From contig DAWV01000004.1 in NCBI GenBank assembly GCA_002506085.1, positions 14,976-41,777 of the forward strand: DNA of 26,802 bases, given 5' to 3'. The stretch comes from Methanocorpusculaceae archaeon UBA425 (GTDB taxonomy: Archaea; Halobacteriota; Methanomicrobia; Methanomicrobiales; Methanocorpusculaceae). The position numbers and the translations under genes were made by a program. The notes beneath the pieces were generated by a model. It had not been told where the DNA came from, ran no database searches, and was given only the letters and a program-made list of their open reading frames with translations. Each line of letters starts with the position of its first letter. Positions within the stretch are counted from its first letter, which is position 1. Below, piece by piece: positions 17,472-26,207 of the stretch.

Positions 17472-17665
17472 TCTAACTATATTATACAATGACCACACGC
17501 ATATATTTTTATCCCTTCCTAATCAACCAAAACAAACATAAAACAAACCGTGTATATCAGGAGAAAACTCAGAAAAATCATTGAAACACAAATCACACGA
17601 AAAATCTCCGACATCGCGAACCTCCCTGAAAAACAATGGGCACAACCCCTTCGCGAAAAAAATAG
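17472..17665 (-). promoter_or_regulatory. CRISPR leader with pre-crRNA promoter
   Basis: This A/T-rich 194-bp gap lies between the array and the cas2 stop. On the minus strand a purine-rich BRE-like AGGAAGGG is followed by ATAAAAATATAT (17512-17501), centred about 34 nt before the first repeat. That would start the transcript a few nucleotides upstream of the repeat. It is the expected site of spacer integration. Confidence 0.75.
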
Positions 17666-17956
17666 TTAAAATATCAGGACATCGTCCACATTTAAAGCTG
17701 GTTTTGCACCAACATGTTCAACATGATTTCCCCCTTGATTTCCCATATTATAATATCTGATACTATCCGTCTCTGCATTAATAACCTCTTCTATCTCATA
17801 CTTCATCTCCATCAACTGCACTGAATCCACCCTGCACTCAAACACCGAATTCTGCACCCTTACCCCGAAATTTTTACAAATCTTCGCAACCTGTCGAAGC
17901 CTGCGTCTTCCCTCCGGCGTCTGCGTATTCACATCATACGTAACCAAAACAAACAT
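17666..17956 (-). CDS. cas2: Cas2, adaptation protein
   Basis: This 96-residue Cas2 begins MFVLVTYDVN, with the conserved Asp8 in the first beta strand of a ferredoxin-like fold, followed by the GRRRLRQVAKICKNFGVRVQNSVFEC region typical of the family. A Cas2 dimer bridges two Cas1 dimers in the integrase that inserts new spacers. Its length is normal. It sits 9 nt downstream of cas1 on the minus strand and reads toward the leader, the usual position for cas2 in type I-C loci. Confidence 0.95.
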   Translation of the reverse strand: MFVLVTYDVNTQTPEGRRRLRQVAKICKNFGVRVQNSVFECRVDSVQLMEMKYEIEEVINAETDSIRYYNMGNQGGNHVEHVGAKPALNVDDVLIF

Positions 17957-17965
17957 ACTCTCCCC

Positions 17966-19006
17966 TCACCTCACCACAAACGGCGGATATCCGTCAATAT
18001 CTCCCCTTAGGGACCGTGCAAGAAGCATTGCCTGGGCATATGGCAAAAGACCGACAGGCACCCTCTCCTCCAAATATCTGTGCATAACCTCCTCCTTCTT
18101 TCTCCTCTGCCATGCCTGCAGAACGGTCTTTCGTGCATCATCAGTCAGTAAAACAGCACCATTCTCCTTCACCACAAAATCACCTGCCGTCACCACCCGG
18201 TTATTGACGAGACTCAGCACAAACCGGTCTCCCAGATACGGACGGAACTCCTCCATCAAATCAAGAGCCAGACTCGGTCGTCCGGGACGAACCCTATGCA
18301 GAAATCCCACCTGCGGATCAAGACCCACCGACTCCAGAGCCGACGCACAATCGGCAGCAATCAGCGTATAGGAAAATGAAAGCAAAGCATTCACCCTATC
18401 CAAAGGCGGACGTCTTGACCGATTTTCAAAAGAAAACTCAGGTTCCGTTGACAAAATCAGATCATTGAAACAATCAAAATAATACTTTGACAAAATCCCC
18501 TCAAATCCCCTCAGCTCATTCAGCGAACCGCACGATCCGGATTTCATCTGAGCAATTCCTTCAGACAGGCGTTTGAAATTCACTTCAAACTCCTTTGAAA
18601 CCATATCCGGATAATCACGGGAAAACCTCTGGAGAACCGTCCGGCAGTTCATCAGTTTTCCAAGAATACAGTATGACGCGACCTTTCCGGATGCTGCTTC
18701 ATCATCGGAAACTGCATACTGACGTTTCCTCAGCAGAACATTTCCTGAAACCTTACCGCCGACCCGCGCCATAAACTTTCCATACGGCGAAACAAAACAA
18801 AGCCCCACATCATTTTCAGTACATAAAGCCATCATTCCGGGACTTGCTCCCATAAATCCAAAACATACAACCCCCTCCAGATTATGGATTGGGACTCTGG
18901 CAAGCTCCTGATTCTCAACAGATACAACAATACTCTCCCCGTCTTTTGAAAGATAGGACTTCGGATTCGTGACATACAGCACATTACGCAGTTTTCTCAT
19001 GAGCAT
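17966..19006 (-). CDS. cas1: Cas1c, CRISPR integrase
   Basis: Cas1 is the metal-dependent integrase that joins prespacers to the leader-proximal repeat. The 346-residue protein has the N-terminal beta domain (LYVTNPKSYLSKDGESIVV) and a helical catalytic domain. Expected metal ligands are Glu169 in LRGFEG, His237 in GFLHRVRPG and Asp249 in ALDLMEEFRP. The C-terminus GDIDGYPPFVVR is typical of the I-C subtype. A second Met at residue 3 (19000) is an alternative start. It overlaps the cas4 end by about 23 nt, so cas4-1-2 form one coupled unit. Confidence 0.96.
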   Translation of the reverse strand: MLMRKLRNVLYVTNPKSYLSKDGESIVVSVENQELARVPIHNLEGVVCFGFMGASPGMMALCTENDVGLCFVSPYGKFMARVGGKVSGNVLLRKRQYAVSDDEAASGKVASYCILGKLMNCRTVLQRFSRDYPDMVSKEFEVNFKRLSEGIAQMKSGSCGSLNELRGFEGILSKYYFDCFNDLILSTEPEFSFENRSRRPPLDRVNALLSFSYTLIAADCASALESVGLDPQVGFLHRVRPGRPSLALDLMEEFRPYLGDRFVLSLVNNRVVTAGDFVVKENGAVLLTDDARKTVLQAWQRRKKEEVMHRYLEERVPVGLLPYAQAMLLARSLRGDIDGYPPFVVR

Positions 19007-19658
19007 ACTCCTGTATTACCGAATCAAGATACTGATCAACGGACTTTTTTCGTGATGAAAGAGTTGGAACGCAGAGGTCAACAATCGAACAACTCTCACA
19101 GTGTTTTCCCATTACGGCAGAGGGGGTAACTCCGTTTTCAAAGAGGACATACATCTCCTCAACAAGAGAAACGACACGCTCCCGCAATTCTTCGTCAAAA
19201 ATCACCTCTGTTCTGTGCCGGGTTTTTCCGTAATACAGGTAACCCCGGGGAATACTCGTATCATACATCTCTTCCAGGCAGATTGCCTGACAACAGAGCT
19301 GAACTTCATCACAATCATCTGATTTTCTCTTTCCCGATTTATATTCTACAGGAACCACATTCCAATATCCATCCCGATTTGGAATACTGACCCCAAAAGC
19401 CGCCCGGTGATACTCGATTACATCAGCAATACCATAGACTTTCAGTTTATGAGATACAAGCGGAATCCTTCGTGAAGTGAGAATGTCCCCTCTGCTTTCA
19501 ACAAAAAACGGGTCATCAGCGTTTTTGTGCAAAATGTTTCCTGAAAAGGTGAGCGAGTTTTCGGCCCAAAGCTGCTCAACATGAATCAGAGCCCACTGCC
19601 GCTTACAAAAAGCAAAATGCTGAATCCCGCTTACCATGAGATATTCGTCCGGGTTCAT
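18984..19658 (-). CDS. cas4: Cas4, Fe-S RecB-family nuclease
   Basis: Cas4 trims prespacers and selects those with a correct PAM, working with Cas1 and Cas2. The 224-residue protein has the cluster-binding Cys18 (HFAFCKRQW) and a C-terminal trio Cys187, Cys190, Cys196 (HCESCSIVDLC). RecB nuclease residues are His44, Asp79 (GIADVIE), Glu105 and Lys107 (VPVEYKSGK) and Gln120 (EVQLCCQA). All expected catalytic and cluster residues are present, so it should be active. It starts the minus-strand cas4-1-2 operon, facing cas3 across a 162-bp divergent promoter region. A TAATTTTA element about 24 nt upstream could give a leaderless transcript. Confidence 0.95.
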   Translation of the reverse strand: MNPDEYLMVSGIQHFAFCKRQWALIHVEQLWAENSLTFSGNILHKNADDPFFVESRGDILTSRRIPLVSHKLKVYGIADVIEYHRAAFGVSIPNRDGYWNVVPVEYKSGKRKSDDCDEVQLCCQAICLEEMYDTSIPRGYLYYGKTRHRTEVIFDEELRERVVSLVEEMYVLFENGVTPSAVMGKHCESCSIVDLCVPTLSSRKKSVDQYLDSVIQEYAHEKTA

Positions 19659-19820
19659 CAGTTGAATATTGTGATGTAAAATTACTTCAAATTATCCCAC
19701 AATCTTGCTGCAAAAAGAGACATACATATCATTTTAAAGTAAAATTTCCCGATATTGAAAATTTGTATATACAAAACTTCTTCGTCTAAGCTGATTATAA
19801 TATAACAGTTGGAATTATTG
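19659..19820. promoter_or_regulatory. Divergent cas4 / cas3 promoter region
   Basis: This A/T-rich 162-bp gap separates the minus-strand adaptation genes and the plus-strand interference genes. It contains TATA-like tracts for both sides: TTATAATATAA near 19796-19806 for cas3 and TAATTTTA near 19678-19686 for cas4. A 14-bp palindrome sits in its right half. Confidence 0.6.
19762..19775. promoter_or_regulatory. Perfect 14-bp palindrome, candidate operator
   Basis: TTTGTATATACAAA is a perfect dyad about 45 nt upstream of the cas3 ATG and overlaps a possible TATA element. A dimeric regulator binding here could control both directions. No regulator gene is present in the window. Confidence 0.5.
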
Positions 19821-22292
19821 ATGTATCTTGCCCACATTAATCACGAAACTCATCGAAAACAAACCCTGACAGAACACAGCATAACGGTTTCCGCTCTCTC
19901 AAAAAAATATGGTGAGGGAATCGGCTGCCCGAATCTTGCAGAATTATGCGGAATACTTCACGACATGGGAAAAGCAAAACAGGAGTTTCAGGAGTATCTG
20001 AGAATTGATGACCCTGACATCAAAAAACTCTATCATGGGAAAATAAATCACTCAAGTGCCGGGGCAAAATATATTTTTGAGAAATATGAAAAATCAACCG
20101 ATAAATTTGAAAGATACACCGCACAAATTATTGCACTGGCAATTTGTTCCCACCACAGCGGCTTAACTGACTGTATTGATCCGGAGGGTCATGATTTATT
20201 TTTAAAGCGAATCAACCCTGAAAAAGAAATCTATTTTGAAGAGAGCACACACGAATTTGAAACTGAATGCATATCCCCGGATGAGTTAGACACTCTGTTT
20301 CGCAAATCAGTAGATGAAGTCAGAACCTTCAATGAAAAAAACAAAAGCAGAAACGCCATAAATGGAGCTGAAATCGCATTTACCAGAGGAATGATAACCC
20401 GATATCTCCTTAGTTGTGTCATTGATGCCGACCGTTATGATTCATTTTGTTTTGAAGATGAACTTGTGACAAAAGATGTCCCTGACATCAGTATAGAGAC
20501 ATGGAAAAAACTTGGAAACAATCTGGACGAATATCTGGATAACAAACCCCTAATATACGACATTGACGAATTAAGAACAGAAATATCAAATTCCTGTAAG
20601 GCATTCGGCAAAAAAACAGGCGGCATCTATCGGTTGAATGTACCAACCGGAGGCGGAAAAACCTTATCCAGTCTGCGATATGCTCTGGCTCATGCTGCAG
20701 AATGGAACAAAAACAGAATATTCTACGTAATTCCCTTTACCACAATCATTGACCAAAACGCGACGGTTATTCGCGATGCTCTCCGTGAAGACGACTTGAT
20801 TCTGGAACATCATTCTAATCTGGTTTACGAAGAACCGATTAATGAGGCAGATTCTGGTGATACAGATATCGATGAAGAGAAAAATTATCGTCTGCTTACC
20901 GAGAGGTGGGATTCTCCCATCATTCTTACAACAACAGTCCAGATGCTCAATACCTTGTTTCTTGACAAGACGAGTTCGGTCAGGAGGATGCACAATCTCG
21001 CGAACAGTATAATAATTTTTGACGAAGTCCAGGCAATTCCCATTAAATGTCTTAGCATGTTTAATGCAGCTCTGAATTTCCTCTCGGAAATCTGTGGAAC
21101 AACAATCATTCTCTGCACCGCAACGCAGCCAAAACTCACCATCGTTAAACCTCCCTTACGCCTCTCAAATCCTGCCGACATGGTTGCAGTTGATTTCGAA
21201 AAGTTCCGGAGAACCAATGTCTGTGATGCCCGTGTGTTGCCGAGTGGCTATACCGCGCCTGACCTTGCGGACTTTGTTTTAGATAAATTACAAAATAATA
21301 ACAAAATTCTCGTTATTCTCAATACAAAAACGGCAGTAAAAAACCTCTACACCCAACTATCTACAAAAAAAATCAGTGACTTCACTTCCCGGAATGATTT
21401 TTCATTATATTATTTAAGTACTAATTTATGTTCGGCACATCGTCAGAAACGCCTGGAAATCATACGGGCAAATCTTGAAAAAGAAAATCTGCGGATGATT
21501 TGTGTAAGTACACAGTTAATAGAAGCTGGTGTGGATATCTCCTTTGATTGTGTTATCCGCTCAATTGCCGGAATTGATAGCATTGCCCAGGCATCCGGGA
21601 GATGCAATCGTCATGGCAAAGTCCTATGCCGGGAAGTATTCATCGTAAACAGCTCTGATGAAAAACTCTCAGGACTAAAGGACATTGATTCCGGAAAAAA
21701 AAGTGCCGAGTATGTTCTGAGTAATTACCGGAAAAATCCCGCAGAATTCAATAATGATGTCCTGTCGCAAAAGATGATTGATCTCTATTATCAGAAGTAT
21801 TTTTACTCAAGAGAAAAGGAAATGGGTTATCTGATTACCAAAGATATAATTACAAAGAAGAAACTGAACATTCCTCCCGGAGATTCAATCTACAACCTCC
21901 TTTCAATAAATGAAAAAAGCCTCCAGGCATACAATACTATTCATAATAAGGATTTGGGGTCTCCCTATTATCTTTGTCAGGCATTTTCAACTGCCGGAAA
22001 ACTATTTGAGGTAATTGATCAGAACTCAACAACGGTAATTGTCCCCTATGACGAAGGAATAGGGATTATCAGGGACCTCGGGACTCACTGCTCATATGCG
22101 GAAAAACTCAGACTTTTGAAGAAAGCTCAGCAATATTCGGTAAACCTTTATGGTGATTTGGAACAATTACTCAATATGGGAAATATATCGCCAATTGGAG
22201 ACACGGGCGCCTACACTCTTAACACTTCATCGTTATGTTACGATGAAGAGTATGGTGTGATTTCCCCGAATGAAAGAGAGTACTTATTCTAA
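19821..22292 (+). CDS. cas3: Cas3, HD nuclease-helicase
   Basis: Cas3 is recruited by Cascade bound to its target and unwinds and degrades the DNA. The N-terminal HD domain has His19 (LTEHS), His47-Asp48 (LHDMGK), the INHSSAG histidine (about 77) and HHSG (111-114). The SF2 helicase part has Walker A VPTGGGKT (274-281), DEVQ (401-404), TATQ (433-436) and, further on, STQLIEAGVDISFD and QASGRCNRHG. All core motifs are intact over 823 residues. The ATG at 19821 was chosen because the product then starts MYLAHINHET, as in homologues; an in-frame TTG at 19809 would add four residues. cas5 follows after a 27-nt gap. Confidence 0.96.
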   Translation: MYLAHINHETHRKQTLTEHSITVSALSKKYGEGIGCPNLAELCGILHDMGKAKQEFQEYLRIDDPDIKKLYHGKINHSSAGAKYIFEKYEKSTDKFERYTAQIIALAICSHHSGLTDCIDPEGHDLFLKRINPEKEIYFEESTHEFETECISPDELDTLFRKSVDEVRTFNEKNKSRNAINGAEIAFTRGMITRYLLSCVIDADRYDSFCFEDELVTKDVPDISIETWKKLGNNLDEYLDNKPLIYDIDELRTEISNSCKAFGKKTGGIYRLNVPTGGGKTLSSLRYALAHAAEWNKNRIFYVIPFTTIIDQNATVIRDALREDDLILEHHSNLVYEEPINEADSGDTDIDEEKNYRLLTERWDSPIILTTTVQMLNTLFLDKTSSVRRMHNLANSIIIFDEVQAIPIKCLSMFNAALNFLSEICGTTIILCTATQPKLTIVKPPLRLSNPADMVAVDFEKFRRTNVCDARVLPSGYTAPDLADFVLDKLQNNNKILVILNTKTAVKNLYTQLSTKKISDFTSRNDFSLYYLSTNLCSAHRQKRLEIIRANLEKENLRMICVSTQLIEAGVDISFDCVIRSIAGIDSIAQASGRCNRHGKVLCREVFIVNSSDEKLSGLKDIDSGKKSAEYVLSNYRKNPAEFNNDVLSQKMIDLYYQKYFYSREKEMGYLITKDIITKKKLNIPPGDSIYNLLSINEKSLQAYNTIHNKDLGSPYYLCQAFSTAGKLFEVIDQNSTTVIVPYDEGIGIIRDLGTHCSYAEKLRLLKKAQQYSVNLYGDLEQLLNMGNISPIGDTGAYTLNTSSLCYDEEYGVISPNEREYLF

Positions 22293-22302
22293 GATTTTTT
22301 AG

Positions 22303-22310
22303 GGAGGTGA
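22303..22310 (+). promoter_or_regulatory. Strong Shine-Dalgarno setting a GTG start for the second cas5
   Basis: GGAGGTGA is a full match to the archaeal anti-Shine-Dalgarno, 9 nt before the GTG at 22320. It supports that non-ATG start. Confidence 0.75.
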
Positions 22311-22319
22311 GAAATAGAC

Positions 22320-23033
22320 GTGACATTAAGAAACACAGTAGAGTTTCAGGTTTATGGAAGGTTAGCTCTTTTTTCCGATTCGCTGACACGTGTCGGCGGT
22401 GAAAAGTTTACGTATCAGATTCCGACATATCAGGCATTGATTGGTATCCTGGAAAGTGTTTACTGGAAACCGACACTTGTCTGGTATATTGACTCGGTAC
22501 GCGTGATGAATCAGATTCAGACGCAGTCAAAAGGGATTCGACCCATCAAATACCAGTCAAGCGGGAATGAACTTGCAATCTACACATACCTTACTGACGT
22601 AAGATATCAGGTCCGGGCACACTTTGACTGGAATTATGAGCGGCCTGAACTTGAAAAAGACAGAGATGAAAATAAACATCATTCTATTGCAAAAAGGATG
22701 ATTGAAAGAGGCGGCAGACGTGATATTTTTCTCGGAACACGTGAATGTCAGGGATATGTCGAACCCTGCACATTCGGCGGGGATACGGGAGTATATGATG
22801 ACTGTTTCGAACTCGCTTTTGGCACAATGTTTCACGGCTTCACCTATCCCGATGAAGGCGGGAACGGGAAACTTATTGCCAGATTCTGGAATCCTGTTAT
22901 GAAACGGGGTGTCATCGATTTCATTCCACCGAATGAATGTATTTTTACCAGAGAAATTAAAGATTACAGTCTGAAAAGGTTCACGATTGGTGAAAATCTT
23001 CAGTCTGTTGATGAGTTGGCAGAGGAAATATGA
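22320..23033 (+). CDS. cas5c: Cas5c (Cas5d), complete type I-C system
   Basis: This 237-residue Cas5 is the crRNA-processing nuclease and handle-binding subunit. It begins (GTG start) TLRNTVEFQVYGRLALFSD and continues TRVGGEKFTYQIPTYQALIGILESVYWKPT. This matches the Bacillus halodurans lineage of type I-C Cas5 and clearly differs from the orphan Cas5 at 8070. A KHH segment (DENKHHSIAKRMIERGGRRDIFLGTRECQGYV) supplies the expected catalytic Lys/His. Its stop overlaps the cas8c start by 4 nt (ATGA). It is the likely processor of the 52-repeat array. Confidence 0.95.
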   Translation: MTLRNTVEFQVYGRLALFSDSLTRVGGEKFTYQIPTYQALIGILESVYWKPTLVWYIDSVRVMNQIQTQSKGIRPIKYQSSGNELAIYTYLTDVRYQVRAHFDWNYERPELEKDRDENKHHSIAKRMIERGGRRDIFLGTRECQGYVEPCTFGGDTGVYDDCFELAFGTMFHGFTYPDEGGNGKLIARFWNPVMKRGVIDFIPPNECIFTREIKDYSLKRFTIGENLQSVDELAEEI

Positions 23034-24979
23034 CCTGGATAACCAAACTCTACGAGACATATGAGAACTGCGGAAATGCCGTCGGTATCGATAATGCAGC
23101 TGGTAACGTGCCGCTTCTCCCAATTGGGCATACCTCGCAAAAAACTCAGATAGAAATAACAATTGATGAAGACGGTAATTTTCAGTCTGCATCGATTGAT
23201 CCTCCGAAAGAGGGAAAGACCGTTATTATTCCCTGCACAATGGAGTCGGAAGCACGAAGTAGTGGTAATACGCCGCATCCGCTGTTCGATAATCTGAAGT
23301 ATCTTGCTCCTGATTCTTCAAATCCAAAAAAGAATGATGGTATTTTTTTTGAAAAATATCTTACTCAGTTAGAAGCATGGTGTGACTCGGAATATGCCCA
23401 TCCCAAAGCGCAGGCAATTTATGCATATGTAAAAAAAGGGACGATCATTTCTGATCTCAGGAATGCACACATACTCAACGAAAAAATGGAGAGTAATCCT
23501 CAGAATTTTTATGTCCGGTTTTGCGTCTATGAAGGTGATATTCAAGAGGCTTGGAAAGATGTCTCTCTTCGTAAAAGTTATATCGGGTATTATGTGAATT
23601 CTGTGATTGGCAAAGGTCCTCAATCCCTCTGTTATGCTTCAGGAAAATATCTTCCCGTATCCCGTTTAAGTCCAAGGTCTATTCGCAGACCGGGAGACGG
23701 GGCATATCTCATTTCCGGGACAGATGAGTCAAATTTCACTTTCCGCGGACGGTTTGATACGAGAGATGAGGCGATGTGTCTTAGTTATGATGCCTCGCAA
23801 AAGGCACATAAAGCATTGAAATGGCTGATAGAAAAGCAGGGTTATGTAAACAGTGATCAGGTATTCGTTGCATGGGGGACCAAAAATCAGCCCATTCCGC
23901 AAATCTGGGATCCGGATGATGTCTATGCAAATATCCCGGCAGATGAGCAGCGCCCGGATACTGCAGAAGTATTCGCCCGGAGTATGACGAAAGCTCTTTC
24001 CGGTTATGCTCAAACACTGACTCCGGATTCAAGCGTGGTAGTCATGGGTCTTGATTCCACAAATGGAGCAAAGGGTCGTCTTTCTATTACATATTATCAG
24101 GAACTGGCAGGTTCGGAATTCCTGAAACGTATCTGTCATTGGTATCAGACAACAAAATGGTATCCGATGACGTATATGAAGAAAAATACGGGGGAAACTG
24201 AGGGTCAATCTCTCACTATTACCGGGGTTCCGACTCCACGGGATATATTCTTTGCGGCTTATGGCAGAGAAACCGAATCCACCAAGAAAATCAAGAAGGC
24301 AACTGTTTCCAGAATTATGCGCTGTATCGTGGAGGGTAAACCGATTCCGTATGATTTAGTTCTTTCTTCTGCCAATCGTGCGGCAAAGCTGATTTTTGCA
24401 GGAAAATCTGAGAATACCTGGGATACGAATAAAACCATGAATGTTGCCTGTGCATTAATCAGAAAGTATTACAATGACCGGGAAAATGAAAGAAATGATT
24501 TTGAACATTACAATGAGGTATGGAAAATGGATTTAGACACTATGCAAACCGACCGGAATTATCTGTTTGGCAGACTGCTGGCCTATGCGAGAAATATTGA
24601 AGAGTATTCGATTAAGAGTAGCGGCAATAACGCCCGACAAACAAATGCCGAACGGATGATTCCGCGATTCCGTCAGCATCCGGCTGAAACCTGGGGGAAG
24701 TTGTATGAAAAACTTCTACCTTATATGGCTAAGTTCCGGACTATGGGTCCGAATTCTATCGGGAACAGACTTGAGGCGGATATGAATGCCATACTCGATT
24801 CTTTTAAAACCCGACCGGATGACTTTTCAGACGCAGCTCTCACTCCTGTCTATCTGCTTGGATATCAGAGCCAGCTGACTCAGTTTGATAAGGTAAGAAA
24901 AGAAGCGGCAGCAAAAAGGAGAGCCAAAGAAGAGGCGGAACAGATAACCGGCGATAATTCTACAAATGGAGGTAATTAA
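23030..24979 (+). CDS. cas8c: Cas8c (Csd1), complete type I-C system
   Basis: The large Cascade subunit of 649 residues recognises the PAM and recruits Cas3. Family features include the N-terminal LYETYENC, LLPIGHTSQKTQIEITIDEDG and HPLFDNLKYLA segments. A central YLPVSRLSPRSIRRPGDGAYLISGTDESNFTFRGRF region corresponds to the CLITG...HPxIKG part of the other Cas8c, and QVFVAWGTKNQPIP follows. The C-terminal tail is charged and Lys/Glu/Ala rich (RKEAAAKRRAKEEAEQ). It is about 60 residues longer than the orphan Cas8c and too diverged from it for a recent duplication. cas7 begins 1 nt after the stop. Confidence 0.94.
   Translation: MTWITKLYETYENCGNAVGIDNAAGNVPLLPIGHTSQKTQIEITIDEDGNFQSASIDPPKEGKTVIIPCTMESEARSSGNTPHPLFDNLKYLAPDSSNPKKNDGIFFEKYLTQLEAWCDSEYAHPKAQAIYAYVKKGTIISDLRNAHILNEKMESNPQNFYVRFCVYEGDIQEAWKDVSLRKSYIGYYVNSVIGKGPQSLCYASGKYLPVSRLSPRSIRRPGDGAYLISGTDESNFTFRGRFDTRDEAMCLSYDASQKAHKALKWLIEKQGYVNSDQVFVAWGTKNQPIPQIWDPDDVYANIPADEQRPDTAEVFARSMTKALSGYAQTLTPDSSVVVMGLDSTNGAKGRLSITYYQELAGSEFLKRICHWYQTTKWYPMTYMKKNTGETEGQSLTITGVPTPRDIFFAAYGRETESTKKIKKATVSRIMRCIVEGKPIPYDLVLSSANRAAKLIFAGKSENTWDTNKTMNVACALIRKYYNDRENERNDFEHYNEVWKMDLDTMQTDRNYLFGRLLAYARNIEEYSIKSSGNNARQTNAERMIPRFRQHPAETWGKLYEKLLPYMAKFRTMGPNSIGNRLEADMNAILDSFKTRPDDFSDAALTPVYLLGYQSQLTQFDKVRKEAAAKRRAKEEAEQITGDNSTNGGN
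24968..24973 (+). promoter_or_regulatory. Shine-Dalgarno that sets a TTG start for the second cas7
   Basis: GGAGGT lies 7 nt before the TTG at 24981. The in-frame ATG at 24966 overlaps this ribosome-binding site itself, so it is unlikely to be the start. Confidence 0.75.
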
Positions 24980-24980
24980 C

Positions 24981-25901
24981 TTGACATCACTTAACAACAA
25001 AATTGATTTTGCCGTAATTGTATCGGCGAAGAATGCAAATCCTAATGGAGACCCATTAAATGGTAACTGTCCGCGTACAAATTACGCTGGAATCGGCGAA
25101 ATGTCCGATGTCTGTATTAAGCGAAAGCTGAGAAACCGGTTACAGGATATGGGGCAACCTGTTTTTGTTCAGTCGCAGGATCGCAGAACAGATTCCTTCC
25201 TTAGTTTGAAAGACCGGGCAGAGGGTTGTGCAGAGTTCAAGAGTGCATTAGTTAATAATCAGAAGGATGATGCTGAGAAAATTGCCTGCAAAGAATGGAT
25301 TGATGTCCGGAGTTTCGGTCAGGTATTCGCCTACAAGGGAAAGAAAGGGGATAAAAAAAGTAAGAAAGAGCCGAATGGTGATGATGAGTCTGCTGAAGGA
25401 ACGGATAGTGGTGTTTCTATAGGTATTCGCGGACCGGTGTCTATTCAGCCGGCGTTTAGTGTTGATCCCGTGGAAATTACGTCTCAACAGATTGTGAAAA
25501 GTGTGAATGGTGAAACTGACAAGAAGAATCCATATAAGCGTGGTTCTGATACGATGGGTCTGAAACACCGGGTCGATTTCGGGTTGTATGTTTTTTATGG
25601 CAGTATCAACTGTCAGCTTGCAGAAAAAACAGGATTTTCCGAGGATGATGCCGAACTCATCCGAAAATCTTTGGTTACTCTGTTTGAGAACGATGCTTCT
25701 TCGGCTCGTCCGGAGGGAAGTATGGAGGTTATAAAAGTGGTGTGGTGGATGCAGAATTCCAAGACAGGTCAGTATTCTTCAGCAAAGGTTCACCGAACAT
25801 TACATGTCGAAAAGAAGGCTGAAATTCCAGTATCTGCTGACGATTATACGATTTCAATTGAGAATCTTGATGGGTTGAAACCCGAGATTTTCGAGGGATA
25901 A
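24981..25901 (+). CDS. cas7c: Cas7c (Csd2), complete type I-C system
   Basis: This is the Cascade backbone subunit, 306 residues from the TTG at 24981: (M)TSLNNKIDFAVIVSAKNANP, then NGDPLNGNCPRT, MSDVCIKRKLRNRL, EWIDVRSFGQVFA and SIGIRGPVSIQPAFS. Homologues start at the same place (M-x-L-x-NKIDFAV). The upstream ATG at 24966 would add five residues and would hide the ribosome-binding site. A Lys/Glu/Asp-rich insertion (KGKKGDKKSKKEPNGDDESAEG) lies before the RGPVS strand, a variable loop in this family. The small decaying array begins 30 nt after the stop. Confidence 0.94.
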   Translation: MTSLNNKIDFAVIVSAKNANPNGDPLNGNCPRTNYAGIGEMSDVCIKRKLRNRLQDMGQPVFVQSQDRRTDSFLSLKDRAEGCAEFKSALVNNQKDDAEKIACKEWIDVRSFGQVFAYKGKKGDKKSKKEPNGDDESAEGTDSGVSIGIRGPVSIQPAFSVDPVEITSQQIVKSVNGETDKKNPYKRGSDTMGLKHRVDFGLYVFYGSINCQLAEKTGFSEDDAELIRKSLVTLFENDASSARPEGSMEVIKVVWWMQNSKTGQYSSAKVHRTLHVEKKAEIPVSADDYTISIENLDGLKPEIFEG

Positions 25902-25931
25902 TTATCCGAAAGAGAGGAATATATACAACTC

Positions 25932-26207
25932 TTTTTCCCCTTTGCGGGCACGTGGATTGCAATTTCTTGCTTTCCGCGGCTTTTTCCTGGTCGGGTCGTC
26001 GTAAATAGAAATCTCTGCCCGTTCTGCCCGGGAGGGAAGACTTTGTCGTGTCCCACAAGGGCACGTGAATTGAAATAGGACGGAAGATGTGTAGGCACCG
26101 TAACCCACAAGTCGTGCCCCACGTGGGCACGTGAATTGAAATTAAAATCGGCTGATATCCTTTGTCGAATGCCGCGTCGTGCCCCACGTGGGCACGTGAA
26201 TTGAAAT
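25932..26207 (+). CRISPR. Small decaying type I-C array, 5 repeats / 4 spacers
   Basis: Repeats are at 25932-25963 (degenerate, 3' half intact), 25998-26012 (15 nt, hairpin missing), 26045-26076 (a few changes around the loop), 26111-26142 and 26176-26207 (both identical to the long-array repeat). Spacers are 34, 32, 34 and 33 nt. Orientation is plus strand, opposite to the long array. Decay increases toward the cas7 side, where a leader would be, while the trailer end is perfect and shared with the long array. No leader like that at 17472 is visible, though GAATATATAC at 25918-25927 could serve as a TATA element. The outer three repeats are certain; the first two rest on partial matches plus exact spacing. 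Confidence 0.85.

Noticed and set aside
17520..17665. Possible small gene between the leader promoter and cas2
   Set aside because: No open frame with a start signal was seen. The A/T-rich content fits a leader and the cas2 3' end.
14136..26207. Composite-transposon reading of the inverted repeats
   Set aside because: No transposase, terminal CA/TG ends or target duplication is visible. The arms are CRISPR trailer plus repeat, so recombination or duplication explains them better.
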